DNA of 46,665 bases from JBGRPZ01 sp041725955 (GTDB lineage Bacteria > Bacteroidota > Bacteroidia > Bacteroidales > JBGRPZ01): positions 1-46,665 of the forward strand of contig JBGRQE010000022.1 of NCBI GenBank assembly GCA_041725955.1, given 5' to 3'. The notes beneath the pieces were generated by a model. It saw nothing but the letters and a program-made list of their open reading frames with translations. It had not been told where the DNA came from and did no database searches. Shown piece by piece: positions 28,040 through 38,347 of the stretch. Numbering within the stretch: position 1 is the stretch's first letter; the number at the start of each line of letters is the position of its first letter. A program made the translations under genes and the position numbers.

Positions 28040-28415
28040 TTCTAGCTTATTTAAAGTTTAATTAAGTTTAAATATAGATTGGTTTATTTGTGAGCAAATA
28101 AACATGCTTGGGAGATAAGGATGTTACTAATGAGAGGGGGGATAAAAAACGGTAAGTAAAAGTTATTTATCTAGAATGTAAGGAGGTCTAAAAAACAATG
28201 TTTTTTGAATATTTAGATAAAGGAATAAACTTTTCTCTGAGTTTTTATTAGCTGATTGTTTTTTATCTATGGATGTTAACAAAGATAAAAACATTTTAGA
28301 AGATATTGAGAATTAATTTATTAAATTACTGTTTCTAGAGTGATTATGTTTTTAAAAAAAAGAAACGGGAGGTATAAACCTCCCGTTTTGATTCATTTTA
28401 TGAGTATTTATATAA
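28040..28415. other. Intergenic region between the two giant genes
   Basis: 375 bp without a gene. It contains the terminator of the right-hand gene (28363-28388) and a possible minus-strand -7 box, TATCTTTG (28287-28280), which would give paralogue A a leader of about 235 nt. No -33 element was found. Confidence 0.5.
28363..28392 (-). terminator. Terminator of giant paralogue B
   Basis: Perfect 11-bp stem AAACGGGAGGT (28363-28373) / ACCTCCCGTTT (28378-28388) with a 4-nt loop, 28 bp past the stop codon. A/T-rich on both sides, so it may work in both directions. Confidence 0.9.
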
Positions 28416-31400
28416 TTATAATATGGTGATTTTTTTGAAGAAAACTTTATGGTTTGCCTCGAACATTATTATATAAACACCTGGTGATAGATGAGAAAAG
28501 TTAATGTCAAAAGATTGTGCATTTATATCTTTACTCATTATAGGTCTACCTGTTTGATCATTTAGTTGAATTTTGTTAATAATCAGATCGGATTTAACAT
28601 AAACAAAGGTTTTTGTTGGGTTAGGACCTATTTGTATTCTGTTTTCATCTATTTCATTTAGTTTTACATACCACGATAATCCTATGATATTTGAGGCCTC
28701 AGTAAGGCACTCATCTTTTTCTGTATTTCTTTGAGCTGTAACATAGTACTCGTAGTATTTTCCATGAGATAAATTGTTTTCCGGATTGCTCTCTGGATCT
28801 AAATAATTTTTATCCTTTGTAGTTTTGATTAGCATAAAATCATCTTGATCACAGCTTCTGTAAACATGGAATTTTAATTTATTCTCATCTTCTGAAGGTT
28901 TGCTTAGTTTCATATTCTCACTGGTAATATGTGCTTGAATATTCCAACTATATTTTAAATTACCTTTAGATAAATCTGAAAGAGCTGAAAAAACTTTTCC
29001 ATCATTAGAAATTAAATCACTGTGACCCGGCACATGGTTCGCAAGTGAAGCTCCTAATGGTAAATTATCTTGGTCTACTTTTACAATGTATCCGATATAA
29101 TATTCCTTAGATTTCTCAATGATGATTTCTTCAGTAATATCCAAAACTGTCCAATCATTTATATTTAAGTTTTCTGCAGACACATTCTGTGAGAATATTT
29201 CTTCACTCATTTCCTTACCTTTCCAAATCTTAAGAATAAAACTCTTGACATCACTATTTAGATAAAACTTAACTTTATCTATACGCAAGTTTTCATTGTC
29301 TTCAGCCATTTGTTCAGATAACTTAATGGCTGCACCTAGTATTCCTTCTTTTCCATTTCCGCAACCTTCATTATTTTCATCATTGTCATAATGAATCCAA
29401 GAGTTTACCTTAGGAATAAATGGGTATTTCCAGTTAAGAGCTATTCCATTAGGACTTTCATCATTATTTGCAGTAATTTTAGCATTTAGATCAAAAGGAA
29501 TTGGATTACAAGATCTATAAATTGAAATATTATCTAATTGCCATTTTTTGATACTTGGTTCAGAGCTGTTTTCTACAGAGAAGCGTATCTTAAATATGTT
29601 TCCTGCAGCCCACTGACTAATATCAAGTTCAATACTTTTCCAGTTATACTCTTCCATAGCAGAGTATGTCCCGATCGTATTCCATTGGTCTTTAATTCCG
29701 ATTTCAACTTTTATTTTATCTTCAGAGCTTGCTGATTTTGATAAGTTAAGGTCAAAGTCAAGATGGAAAGATCCTATTTCTTGAAGTTTTGTATTTAACG
29801 GACTGGAAACAAGTTGGTTTGACGTTTCTTCTTGGTTTTCAGTAAAGATATAACTTACAGAAGGTTTTTCGTTACCCGATTCAATATCGATTTCCCAATG
29901 ATCGGAAACAGTCCATTTATTATTGAGGAAAGAACTGCTCGACCAATCTTCAAATAAAGGAATTTCCAAACCATAAATATGTGCAAAATCAATAGGACCC
30001 AGTTTCTCTGAGATATCGGTTTGATCTTCTAAGCCATATTTATCCAGATTATATACTGCTGCAACCTGGAAAATATAGTTTCCGGCTTCCATATTCTTTT
30101 CGAGAATATATTCTTCCTCTGAGTTTTTTTCAATAAAAGCAAAGGCTTCTTCCGAATTATCTTTATAGAGGTTAAATCCTATTAAATTATCAGGAATATC
30201 TCCATTAAAGCCTTCATTTTTATATAATCGAGGTGTTTTCCATTTAAAAGTTATTTTGCTTTCTTCATTGCTTATAGCAAAATCTCGGGGTGGACATAAA
30301 AACTTAGATTTAAAAGTATGGTAAACAGGTTTTGAAGTTCCACTACTATAATTTACTTCAATTCCGGCAGTATAGAAAGTATTGTATTTAAGCTCAGAAA
30401 AGAAGTGCATTAGATTTTCTGTTGTAGCAACAAGCTTATCATCAAGTAGTACGTTGTAGGATTGTGGCGAACTATATCCATTACCTATACGAATACTATC
30501 TAAAGCCCATCCCGAACTATATAAACCCTGGTCGCTAAATACAAATCCGAAATTTACATGTTTAACATCTTTATTTCCGGCAAGTTCTTCTAAGGAGTAA
30601 ATATGGTGTATCCATCCTTTAGAGTCAGGTTTAAGATTTTTAAATAGATTCCATGTTTTTCCGTTATCTATTGAATAAATCACACTTGCCTGAGCGCCAT
30701 AAAGTCCGTCAAAATAACTGTAGAAACACAATTTGAAGTCTTTACTTTCCCTTAAATCTACAGAAGGAGTATAGAGAACATCATTACTGGCATCGTTAAA
30801 AACGCCGCCTTTATCATCGTTTACAGCTATAAATTGTGTGTTATATTCAGGAATACTCCACCAATCGCTACTGTAAGAAGTACCGTATTTCCATCCATTA
30901 CCCATTGACGATGAAGTCCATCCTGCAGGTAAATCTTCTGTTTGTTCGTCAAAGAATTCATTTAATTCACAGAGTCTTGGTTTTTCCCAATTTGCAATAG
31001 ATGTTATTGGATTAACCTTTAATTTATTTACAGAATAAATTCTTTCTTGGATAGTAATTGAGATTTCATGGTTTTCTTCTGTAATATTTACTGCTTCGGG
31101 GTGTATATAATCTTGATAAGCTGGTTTATGAGCTTTTAGAATATAACTTCCCTTATAAAACCAGTCGTCTTCCATATCTTTTGGGAGTTCAAGGATTCCA
31201 TTCTCATTTTGAACATCTATACTATAAGTATTATATGGATATTCTGTATTTGTAAACAAGAGTGTAGCTCCAATAGGTGATTTTTCTGTTGAAAGAGAAA
31301 CATTGACAGTAAGATTTGCATGTATATTATGGCCGACAACATTTGAATATTGCCATTCAGAAGTGTCATTGTTTGAATAATGAGCTCTTATTTTATATGC

Positions 31401-34400
31401 ATAATAAGAAGCATCAAGATTCTTAAATTCAGCATCAATATAAAGCAACTGAGTCAAATTGTTTTCTAGCAAAGTATGCTCAATATTTTCAAGAGGGATA
31501 TTAGGATCGCTAATTTTAATTCTTGCCAATTCATATGAAACCACATCTCTGGAATACTTATCTGAGAATACACTTTCTGCTTTTCTGGGGATTCCTGGAG
31601 ATAGTTTTTCTGGAGAAGCGCATTTGTATTCCGGGCATAGTCTTGCTGGAGTAACTACTGTTTGAGAATCAATTATATTATTGTTGTTAGGGCCATGTAA
31701 TTCTGCTCGAATCATTATGTTTTGCAGAGCAGATATTTCCCAGATTTTCTTTTCCTTATTGAATACAAATGATTTATAAGCAGGTGGAGACTTGGTGTCT
31801 ACACCAATTGGAGCACTTCTTATTGGTGAGCCAATTTGAGTGTATATAATAAAAAATGATCCTTCTTCAATTACAGAATTGAATAAACCAGAAAGCTTAA
31901 GCCATTCATAATTTTTAGATACGATCAATTTCTCATCAATCAATTCACCAGGAAGTCCTTCTTCATTGCTTTTTCGTAAACTCACAAGCATTCTTTCTCC
32001 GAGGTAATTATTGTTTTCCGGGTACGATCCGTCACCAATATAAATCTGAGCTCCAGTTATTGTAGCAGGATATCCTTTTGGTGTAAATTTTACAGCAAAA
32101 GCATTTCCCATTCCTCCACCAATCAGATAGTTATTTGGATAATTGCCGTCGTACATCAATTGATACTTACCATATGGTAATGACCAGGTAATTTTACATT
32201 CAGTATCTTTAGGCTCAAACATATTAACCTTAGCATTAAGGTTTCCTGGAGAGAAAGGACTTTCGGCTAAAGAAAGATCTATATGAATAGGGTTAGATGG
32301 AGAAACATTTTGATCGGAGATTTCTTTTTCTTGATATCCTATTTTATCAAAATAAAGAGTGTAAGTACCTTCGTTCAATTGTAAATAATAATCACCCATC
32401 ATATCCGTACTAGCTTCAAATCTTTCATTATCATTCAGAGCTATAATTTTTACACCAGGCAATCTTATATTAGTATTTGCATCTTTGATTGTTCCTTTAA
32501 CCAAGCATGGGTCGGTAACATTCATCATATGTTCTATACTAATATTGTTTTTGGGTTCTGGAGAGTTTGAGCTTATATTTACTGCATTAAAATGATTCCC
32601 CAGAAGTGCTCCTTCTGCATTATATGTATATCTGATTTTCTGATAACATCCTGGTTCAATTGTACCCTTTTTAGGAACAATATCTGTAATAAACAGAGGT
32701 TCGTTATCATTCCCTTCTGCCGAGATTTCAAATTCTAAAACACCATCACCACAGTTGTATATTGTGTCGTAAGTGTATCCTACAGATCCTTTCCATATAG
32801 ATTCATTATGGATGCTCTTTTCTTTACAAATTGATGCTGAAAAATAAGAGGTGTATTCTGGTCCTTCAGGAGAAGTTTCCATAGATTCATCGATAACAGC
32901 ACTTACCATAAAGGAATATATTCCATGTTGATCGAGTTGTAAATTTGTTTCTTTTTGACTCGTACTATATTCTAGGCTGTTATTTTTATAGATTTTGTAA
33001 TAGTCTACTTTAGAATCATCTTTTATATCCCAACTTAGGTGAATGTTTCCTTCATTATTCTCATTCTTTTCGATATTAAGAACTGTCATATCTGGAAGAT
33101 CATAATCTTCAACTTCTAGAATTATAGGAATTACATAATCAAAATGCGCAAGGTCTTTACTTTTTATATGGACTTTTGCTTTTAATATCTGACCAGGAAC
33201 AAGATTTTTGGTGTCAAAATTTAGACCTATATGAGATTCTTTTCCAAATGGTAATGTATTTCCTTTCCATGAATCCAGACTTAACCATAATTTTGGAAAA
33301 GCATCATAATTTATACATATAAAATACATATAGGCATTATCGGGAATTTGACCAATAAGTTCGGAGTTTCCTGAATATTGATCGATCATTCTAAGTTCCG
33401 AAAAAAAGGTGTCGTGGTCAAAACATGACATAAGAATTTTATCAGAGGCAGCATCATAGGTTAAACCAACATCACCGCCCACTGAAAATCCAGTATTGCC
33501 AATAATATTTGTTTTGGCAGTACTTTTTTCTATTCTAATCAGATTGTCGTTATAATCTACTCCAAATAATTGTCCTTCCTTATTAAAGCATATGCCAAGC
33601 ATATAATTGATATTAGAACTGAAAGGACCAATATGAGTGGTTTCAAAGCTGTATGGATCTATAATAAATAAATCGGTTGTTGAGGATAAGTATAATAATC
33701 CAGAAGTAGGGTCTGTTGCCAAACCTGAAATATAGTCAACTTCTTTTCCCAGATCAAGATGTATAAGGAATTCGGTACGCGCGCCATCATCTTCAAGAAA
33801 TTGAGAGAATAAATTTCCTTCACAATCAACTATAAACATAGTATGATCATTATTTAGAAGAAAATCTCCTGCACTAAATATGTGATCTCTATAACTTTCT
33901 AAGGATTCAAGCTCGTGGAATTCAGTCATTTTGGTTTCTTCAAAGAAACCAAAAGTATTTTTCAGCAGATTGATGCCATAAATATTTTGCGCTCTTAAAT
34001 ATTTATTTATAGCCTCAGATTTACCCATACTAAAGGGAGCTTTTATCTTGGGGAGTGTTCTTTTTGGATCCCATTTCCTTTTATTGGGATTTGTATATTG
34101 TTTTAATTTACTGGTATAGTATTCTTTTGTGGGGGTATTGTTTTCATATTCAGAAACAAATTCAATATAAGCTTCCCATGAAAAACTACCATCGCCTGTG
34201 TTCTTTATGGAGATATCTCTTTTTTGATATTGCTTTGGGTGTAGTTTAATTTTTATTTGATTGGAAGAGATATTGGGTTTAGGTTTAAGAAGTACAATTT
34301 CTAAATTTGTAGTTTCACCAGCTATGATTTCAATATTTTCTTTTCTATCAGCGATATATCCATTTTTTTGTGTGATAATAGTGTATTTGCCTGCCACTAA

Positions 34401-35102
34401 ATTTGATAGAGAAAAAGTTCCATCAATTTCTGTGAGGCAAGATGTTTTATTGAGAATACTAACTTTCGCTTCAGAAATTTCTTCACCTGCAGAATTTAAT
34501 ACCTGACCACTGAGGGTGCCGGGAATTGCCGGATTTATTCCAACTAACCTGATATCCATTCGGTAGTGCGTAAATTCTTGTTTTCCGTTGAGTGGGTCAT
34601 CTGTATACTCATAAACACTGATTCCGTCAGCTTTATGGGTTTTCCAAACTGCAGGAGATTCTAAAGATGCACCTGTTTCATGTTGAATTAATACAATAAG
34701 ATTGCGGTTATGAGAATATTCATATGGGGTATGTAATTGGATCTTTTTCCATCCAGAATTATTATCTATGACTAAATCGCCAGAATAAACATGGAAACCA
34801 TTATTTATTCTATGTCCGGGGCTATCTAGTAAATCCGTTTCTGAAATATAAATATTTACGTTCTTATAGGTAAATGGATGGCCTCCGGTATTAAAAAGTT
34901 GAATCTCGGTAATGGTTCCAGGGCCAAGTTTTTCCTTTTCATAAACACATTGCATAAATGAGTTTTTATAAAAGGAGTATAGAGGACATTCGTGTGATTT
35001 TCCTTCCCCAGTGCCAAATTGAACATCGGCCTTAGAGAAAAAGCTTAGGAAAATCAGAATCAGGGAAAAGGTAAGTTTTATGGGTTTCATTATTGTTTTC
35101 AT
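28416..35102 (-). CDS. Giant multidomain secreted protein with T9SS sorting domain (paralogue B)
   Basis: 2228 aa. Signal peptide (about 1-25). Unlike paralogue A it has an extra N-terminal module of roughly 150 residues (FKYKNVNIYIS-type jelly-roll text: HPFTYKNVNIYISETDLLD...). The order is then the same: regulatory-like domain (LSGQVLNSAGEEISEAKV), beta-propeller stretch (SGLLYLSSTTDLFIIDP), Fn3 modules, second regulatory-like domain (VKGTIKDANTNIRLPGVKI), MAM-like jelly-rolls (SYFDGLYGAQASVIYS... SSGWALDSIRI), and a C-terminal T9SS sorting domain (IGPNPTKTFVYVKS... PGVYIIMFEANHKVFFKKITIL). Long blocks align with paralogue A, showing an old tandem duplication. Secreted, probably surface or matrix located; ligand unknown. 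Confidence 0.9.
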   Translation of the reverse strand: MKTIMKPIKLTFSLILIFLSFFSKADVQFGTGEGKSHECPLYSFYKNSFMQCVYEKEKLGPGTITEIQLFNTGGHPFTYKNVNIYISETDLLDSPGHRINNGFHVYSGDLVIDNNSGWKKIQLHTPYEYSHNRNLIVLIQHETGASLESPAVWKTHKADGISVYEYTDDPLNGKQEFTHYRMDIRLVGINPAIPGTLSGQVLNSAGEEISEAKVSILNKTSCLTEIDGTFSLSNLVAGKYTIITQKNGYIADRKENIEIIAGETTNLEIVLLKPKPNISSNQIKIKLHPKQYQKRDISIKNTGDGSFSWEAYIEFVSEYENNTPTKEYYTSKLKQYTNPNKRKWDPKRTLPKIKAPFSMGKSEAINKYLRAQNIYGINLLKNTFGFFEETKMTEFHELESLESYRDHIFSAGDFLLNNDHTMFIVDCEGNLFSQFLEDDGARTEFLIHLDLGKEVDYISGLATDPTSGLLYLSSTTDLFIIDPYSFETTHIGPFSSNINYMLGICFNKEGQLFGVDYNDNLIRIEKSTAKTNIIGNTGFSVGGDVGLTYDAASDKILMSCFDHDTFFSELRMIDQYSGNSELIGQIPDNAYMYFICINYDAFPKLWLSLDSWKGNTLPFGKESHIGLNFDTKNLVPGQILKAKVHIKSKDLAHFDYVIPIILEVEDYDLPDMTVLNIEKNENNEGNIHLSWDIKDDSKVDYYKIYKNNSLEYSTSQKETNLQLDQHGIYSFMVSAVIDESMETSPEGPEYTSYFSASICKEKSIHNESIWKGSVGYTYDTIYNCGDGVLEFEISAEGNDNEPLFITDIVPKKGTIEPGCYQKIRYTYNAEGALLGNHFNAVNISSNSPEPKNNISIEHMMNVTDPCLVKGTIKDANTNIRLPGVKIIALNDNERFEASTDMMGDYYLQLNEGTYTLYFDKIGYQEKEISDQNVSPSNPIHIDLSLAESPFSPGNLNAKVNMFEPKDTECKITWSLPYGKYQLMYDGNYPNNYLIGGGMGNAFAVKFTPKGYPATITGAQIYIGDGSYPENNNYLGERMLVSLRKSNEEGLPGELIDEKLIVSKNYEWLKLSGLFNSVIEEGSFFIIYTQIGSPIRSAPIGVDTKSPPAYKSFVFNKEKKIWEISALQNIMIRAELHGPNNNNIIDSQTVVTPARLCPEYKCASPEKLSPGIPRKAESVFSDKYSRDVVSYELARIKISDPNIPLENIEHTLLENNLTQLLYIDAEFKNLDASYYAYKIRAHYSNNDTSEWQYSNVVGHNIHANLTVNVSLSTEKSPIGATLLFTNTEYPYNTYSIDVQNENGILELPKDMEDDWFYKGSYILKAHKPAYQDYIHPEAVNITEENHEISITIQERIYSVNKLKVNPITSIANWEKPRLCELNEFFDEQTEDLPAGWTSSSMGNGWKYGTSYSSDWWSIPEYNTQFIAVNDDKGGVFNDASNDVLYTPSVDLRESKDFKLCFYSYFDGLYGAQASVIYSIDNGKTWNLFKNLKPDSKGWIHHIYSLEELAGNKDVKHVNFGFVFSDQGLYSSGWALDSIRIGNGYSSPQSYNVLLDDKLVATTENLMHFFSELKYNTFYTAGIEVNYSSGTSKPVYHTFKSKFLCPPRDFAISNEESKITFKWKTPRLYKNEGFNGDIPDNLIGFNLYKDNSEEAFAFIEKNSEEEYILEKNMEAGNYIFQVAAVYNLDKYGLEDQTDISEKLGPIDFAHIYGLEIPLFEDWSSSSFLNNKWTVSDHWEIDIESGNEKPSVSYIFTENQEETSNQLVSSPLNTKLQEIGSFHLDFDLNLSKSASSEDKIKVEIGIKDQWNTIGTYSAMEEYNWKSIELDISQWAAGNIFKIRFSVENSSEPSIKKWQLDNISIYRSCNPIPFDLNAKITANNDESPNGIALNWKYPFIPKVNSWIHYDNDENNEGCGNGKEGILGAAIKLSEQMAEDNENLRIDKVKFYLNSDVKSFILKIWKGKEMSEEIFSQNVSAENLNINDWTVLDITEEIIIEKSKEYYIGYIVKVDQDNLPLGASLANHVPGHSDLISNDGKVFSALSDLSKGNLKYSWNIQAHITSENMKLSKPSEDENKLKFHVYRSCDQDDFMLIKTTKDKNYLDPESNPENNLSHGKYYEYYVTAQRNTEKDECLTEASNIIGLSWYVKLNEIDENRIQIGPNPTKTFVYVKSDLIINKIQLNDQTGRPIMSKDINAQSFDINFSHLSPGVYIIMFEANHKVFFKKITIL

Positions 35103-35595
35103 TTTTTGTCCCTTATATCGAAGTAAATTTCGCGCATATACATACTACTCTCTACTTCTTCAAGTGGGTGTATTTTTGAAAAAGAGTGTCATTTTGAAAT
35201 AAATAAAAAAGTGTAGAGAGATTGCTAAGTATAGAGTGTAGCTCAACTATAAAAAAGGAGATTATATTTAGCAGTTCTTAGTTCTAATGGGGAGTTTAAA
35301 AATCATCTTTATGAAGGGGATAAAACACCTTCATATACAAAAATATGATTTTTTCTTTGAATAATGTGATTTTTATTGATTTGTGTTTCGTTTATCGAGT
35401 TTTGTGTATCGTTTTTGTTCTATTTATGCTTGAGTTATGCCTCAAAACAAATTGGAGCCGTATAATCATATAATTATACGGCCCTACAATTAAATCCCTG
35501 ATATAATACACGACAATATTTATTGTCGAGAAACAAAATATGATACTCGAAACTCGATAAACGGCACACGAAAAACGAAACCTAGATTAACGGAG
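35103..35595. other. Intergenic region with nested palindromes
   Basis: 493 bp, no gene. The left part is the leader of giant paralogue B, with a possible minus-strand -7 box TATTTTTG (35345-35338). The right part (35389-35563) is a nested palindromic element described separately; it lies directly after the stop of the alcohol dehydrogenase gene and may terminate that operon. Confidence 0.5.
35389..35563. repeat. Nested inverted-repeat element
   Basis: An outer pair of 22-nt arms (35389-35410 and 35542-35563; shared word CGTTTATCGAGTTT) is inverted with two mismatches. Inside are two further hairpins: GCCGTATAAT (35457-35466) with ATTATACGGC (35473-35482), and CGACAATA (35511-35518) with TATTGTCG (35521-35528). 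Size and layout recall a short palindromic or MITE-like intergenic repeat, but no target-site duplication was established. Confidence 0.65.
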
Positions 35596-36753
35596 CTATA
35601 TACAAGCGTTTAGGATATCCTTTAAATCTACAAGAGAGATATCTTGTAAACCTCCAATAGCTTTCATTCCTCTGGAATCGAATCTTTCAACAATTCTATC
35701 TATAGTATCCGGACTGATGTTGTATTCCGAAAGCTTGGTTTTAATTCCTAAAGAGTGGAAAAAATCTTCTGTTTTTGAAATTGTCAATTCCATTCTTTCC
35801 TCTTCAGTTCCATGATTAATATTCCATACTCTAGAACCAAACTGAAGCAGCTTTTCTTTTCTTTTATTCTTGGTTTTTCTGAGTAATTCAGGAAGAACAA
35901 TAGCTAAAGTAACCGCATGATCCAAACCATGGAAAGCAGTAAGTTCATGACCAATTAGGTGAGTAGCCCAATCAGATTGAACTCCTGAAGAAATTAAACC
36001 GTTTAGAGCCATAGTTGCAGCCCACATAAGATTAGCTCTGGCATCATAATTTACCTCACCAGCAGTTATGTTTTTTGGTCCTTCTTCAATTAATGTAAGC
36101 AGCAGACTTTCTGCAAATCTATCTTGAACAGGAGCATTGGTTGAGTAGGTTAGATATTGTTCCATAACATGAACAAAAGCATCTACTACGCCATTGGCAA
36201 CCTGGTGTTTAGGTAAACTGTATGTGGTTTCAGGGTTTAGAACAGAAAATTTCGGGAACAATAAAGGTGATCCGAATACTAATTTTGTTTGAAATTCTGC
36301 TCTTGTAATTACTCCACCACTATTCATTTCAGAACCTGTTGCAGGAAGCGTAATTACTGTTCCCAGAGGTAAGGCTTTTCTTATTGGGCTTCTTTTTTCA
36401 AGAATATCGTAGGGATCGCCTTCAAATTTTGAAGAAGCAGAGATGAATTTTGTTGCATCTAAAACCGATCCTCCACCAACAGCAAGTAAGAAATCTATAT
36501 TTTCCTGTTTTATTAGTTCAACAGCTTTCATACATGTTGAAAATTCAGGATTTGGTTCAATTCCTCCAAATTCAAAAAGCTTATGATTGGTCAATGCTTT
36601 TTGAACAGCGTCATAAACTCCATTTCTTTTGATGCTACCTCCACCATAAATCATTAGCACGCGAGCATCTTGTGGGATTTCTTTTTGAATTTTAGAAATA
36701 GTGTCTTTCCCAAAAATTATTTTTACTGGATTTTGAAAAATGAAGTTTTCCAT
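35596..36753 (-). CDS. yqhD: Iron-containing alcohol dehydrogenase, YqhD-like
   Basis: 385 aa, close to E. coli YqhD (387 aa). Reduces a range of aldehydes with NADPH. The nucleotide-binding GGGSVLDATKF (about 93-103) and the metal-binding region with NGVVDAFVHVMEQY, GHELTAFHGLDHAVTLA and the later His residues are present. Translated 12 nt after the CurA-like gene, so the two form an operon for detoxifying reactive carbonyl compounds (inference from family roles). Confidence 0.9.
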   Translation of the reverse strand: MENFIFQNPVKIIFGKDTISKIQKEIPQDARVLMIYGGGSIKRNGVYDAVQKALTNHKLFEFGGIEPNPEFSTCMKAVELIKQENIDFLLAVGGGSVLDATKFISASSKFEGDPYDILEKRSPIRKALPLGTVITLPATGSEMNSGGVITRAEFQTKLVFGSPLLFPKFSVLNPETTYSLPKHQVANGVVDAFVHVMEQYLTYSTNAPVQDRFAESLLLTLIEEGPKNITAGEVNYDARANLMWAATMALNGLISSGVQSDWATHLIGHELTAFHGLDHAVTLAIVLPELLRKTKNKRKEKLLQFGSRVWNINHGTEEERMELTISKTEDFFHSLGIKTKLSEYNISPDTIDRIVERFDSRGMKAIGGLQDISLVDLKDILNACI

Positions 36754-36765
36754 TATAGTGTTAAT

Positions 36766-37767
36766 TTAAAGTATTTCTACTATTTGTTTTCCAATATTAT
36801 CTCCTCTAAATAACCCTAAGAATGCATCAGGAATGTTATCGAAACCCGAGATTATATTTTCTCTCGAAATGATTTTACCTTCCTTTATCCATTGTCCCAT
36901 TTGCTGAATTCCTTCAGGGAAGCGTTCTGCATATTTTTTGACAATAAAGCCTTGCATAAGAGCACTACGTGTGAGTAAAACAGGCTGCAATCGTGGTCCA
37001 ACAGGAATTTCTTTTGCATTATACAGGGAAATTTGTCCACAAAGAGAAATTCGGGCTCCAAAGTTAATATTCGAAATGACAGCATCAGAAATTGTGCCAC
37101 CAACATTATCAAAATAAATATCAATTCCATTAGGGCATACTTCTCGTAAAGTCGTTTTTAGATCCTTACAAGTATTGTAGTTAAAGGCTTGGTCGTAATT
37201 AAGTTCATGAGTAATATATCCTGCTTTTTCGTCACTACCCACTATTCCTATTACTCTACAACCTTTTATTTTTCCTATTTGTCCTACTAATGATCCTACT
37301 GCTCCTGCGGCACCACTTACCACTATAGTTTCTCCAGGTTGGGGATTGGTTATATCTAGTAACCCAAAGTAAGCAGTCATTCCAGGCATACCTAAAACTC
37401 CCAAAGCATGTATTGGCTTTTGTATAAGACTACTTATTTTTTGTACCTTATTTTCGTTTGCCTGATTATATATTTTCCAGGGTAGATTGCCTAAAATATA
37501 ATCTCCTTTTTGAAATTTAGAGCTTTGACTTTCTATTACTTCGGCCACAACTCCACCATCAAGAGCTTTTCCGAGTTCAAAAGGAGGAACATACGACTTT
37601 GAGTCATTCATTCTTCCTCGCATATATGGATCTACGGATATGAATTTGCTTTTTATCAGTATTTCACCTTTACTAATTGTAGGAATATCTATTGCTTGAA
37701 ACTCAAAATTGTCATTTGTTGGAGTTCCAATAGGTCGGGACTTTAGTATTATTTGTTTGTTCTTCAT
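36766..37767 (-). CDS. NADP-dependent medium-chain oxidoreductase, CurA/PTGR family
   Basis: 333 aa. Zinc-independent medium-chain dehydrogenase/reductase of the group that reduces alkenals and related enones. The N-terminal catalytic fold has the family motif SVDPYMRGRM (about 50-59). The Rossmann fold carries GAAGAVGSLVGQIGKIKGC (about 150-168) and the typical FDNVGG. Length and motifs fit CurA/YncB or prostaglandin reductase-like enzymes; exact substrate is unknown. First gene of the pair with the YqhD-like enzyme. Confidence 0.88.
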   Translation of the reverse strand: MKNKQIILKSRPIGTPTNDNFEFQAIDIPTISKGEILIKSKFISVDPYMRGRMNDSKSYVPPFELGKALDGGVVAEVIESQSSKFQKGDYILGNLPWKIYNQANENKVQKISSLIQKPIHALGVLGMPGMTAYFGLLDITNPQPGETIVVSGAAGAVGSLVGQIGKIKGCRVIGIVGSDEKAGYITHELNYDQAFNYNTCKDLKTTLREVCPNGIDIYFDNVGGTISDAVISNINFGARISLCGQISLYNAKEIPVGPRLQPVLLTRSALMQGFIVKKYAERFPEGIQQMGQWIKEGKIISRENIISGFDNIPDAFLGLFRGDNIGKQIVEIL

Positions 37768-38347
37768 CTCAAGATATTAAATAATTGAGGAGTTAAACAA
37801 AAAATAGAGGAGGATGTTTATAGTTCTCCCTTAAATGCCCTAATCACTATCACTCTACCTTAAATCCCTACCATTCCTACCTTAAATTCCTCGCCACTTG
37901 CCCGTTAATTGATTCTAAACCTCCTAGGTATTTGACGAAAACCTCCTAGGTATTTGATAAAAACCTCCTAGATATTTGACCAAAACCTCCTAGATATTTG
38001 ATGAAAACCTCCTAGATATTTGACGAAAACCTCCTAGATATTTGATGAAAACCTCCTAGATGTTATATAAAAACCTCCTAGATGTTATATAAAAACATAT
38101 TGAGTGCTGGATGTTGACTTACTGGGTTGTAGTGAAGAAATCCAAGATTAGAAAGGAATATAGCATCTTTTAATATGGATTAATCCATATTATTTATTGC
38201 TTGCAAAATAATTGTAGATCAAAAAAACTAAAAACATCGAAAAAGGTATTGCATACTTAAGTAAGGTATGTGTTTTTGTGAATGAAATTATACATAATTT
38301 ATTAGGGGTAACTAAATCATGTAGTTTTTTATCAAATAATTATCGTT
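37768..38347. other. Non-coding region holding a 22-bp repeat array
   Basis: 580 bp. The array at 37917-38092 fills the middle. On both sides the sequence is AT-rich with no gene. The right-hand 250 bp should contain the promoter of the small lipoprotein genes, but no clear TAnnTTTG box was found. Confidence 0.6.
37917..38092. repeat. Tandem array, eight 22-bp units
   Basis: Eight direct units of exactly 22 bp. Units begin AAACCTCCTAG and continue (G/A)TATTTGA(C/T) in units 1-6 and ATGTTATATAA in units 7-8. A degenerate ninth start follows at 38093. The period is not a multiple of three and there is no open frame, so it is not coding. The units are too short and lack unique spacers, so it is not a CRISPR. 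Confidence 0.95.

Noticed and set aside
28198..28251. 17-codon ORF preceded by AAGGAGG
   Set aside because: Very short, no protein-like features, and genes here do not generally use Shine-Dalgarno sequences; probably chance.
37917..38092. CRISPR array
   Set aside because: Units are contiguous 22-bp direct repeats with no unique spacers, and no cas genes are present.
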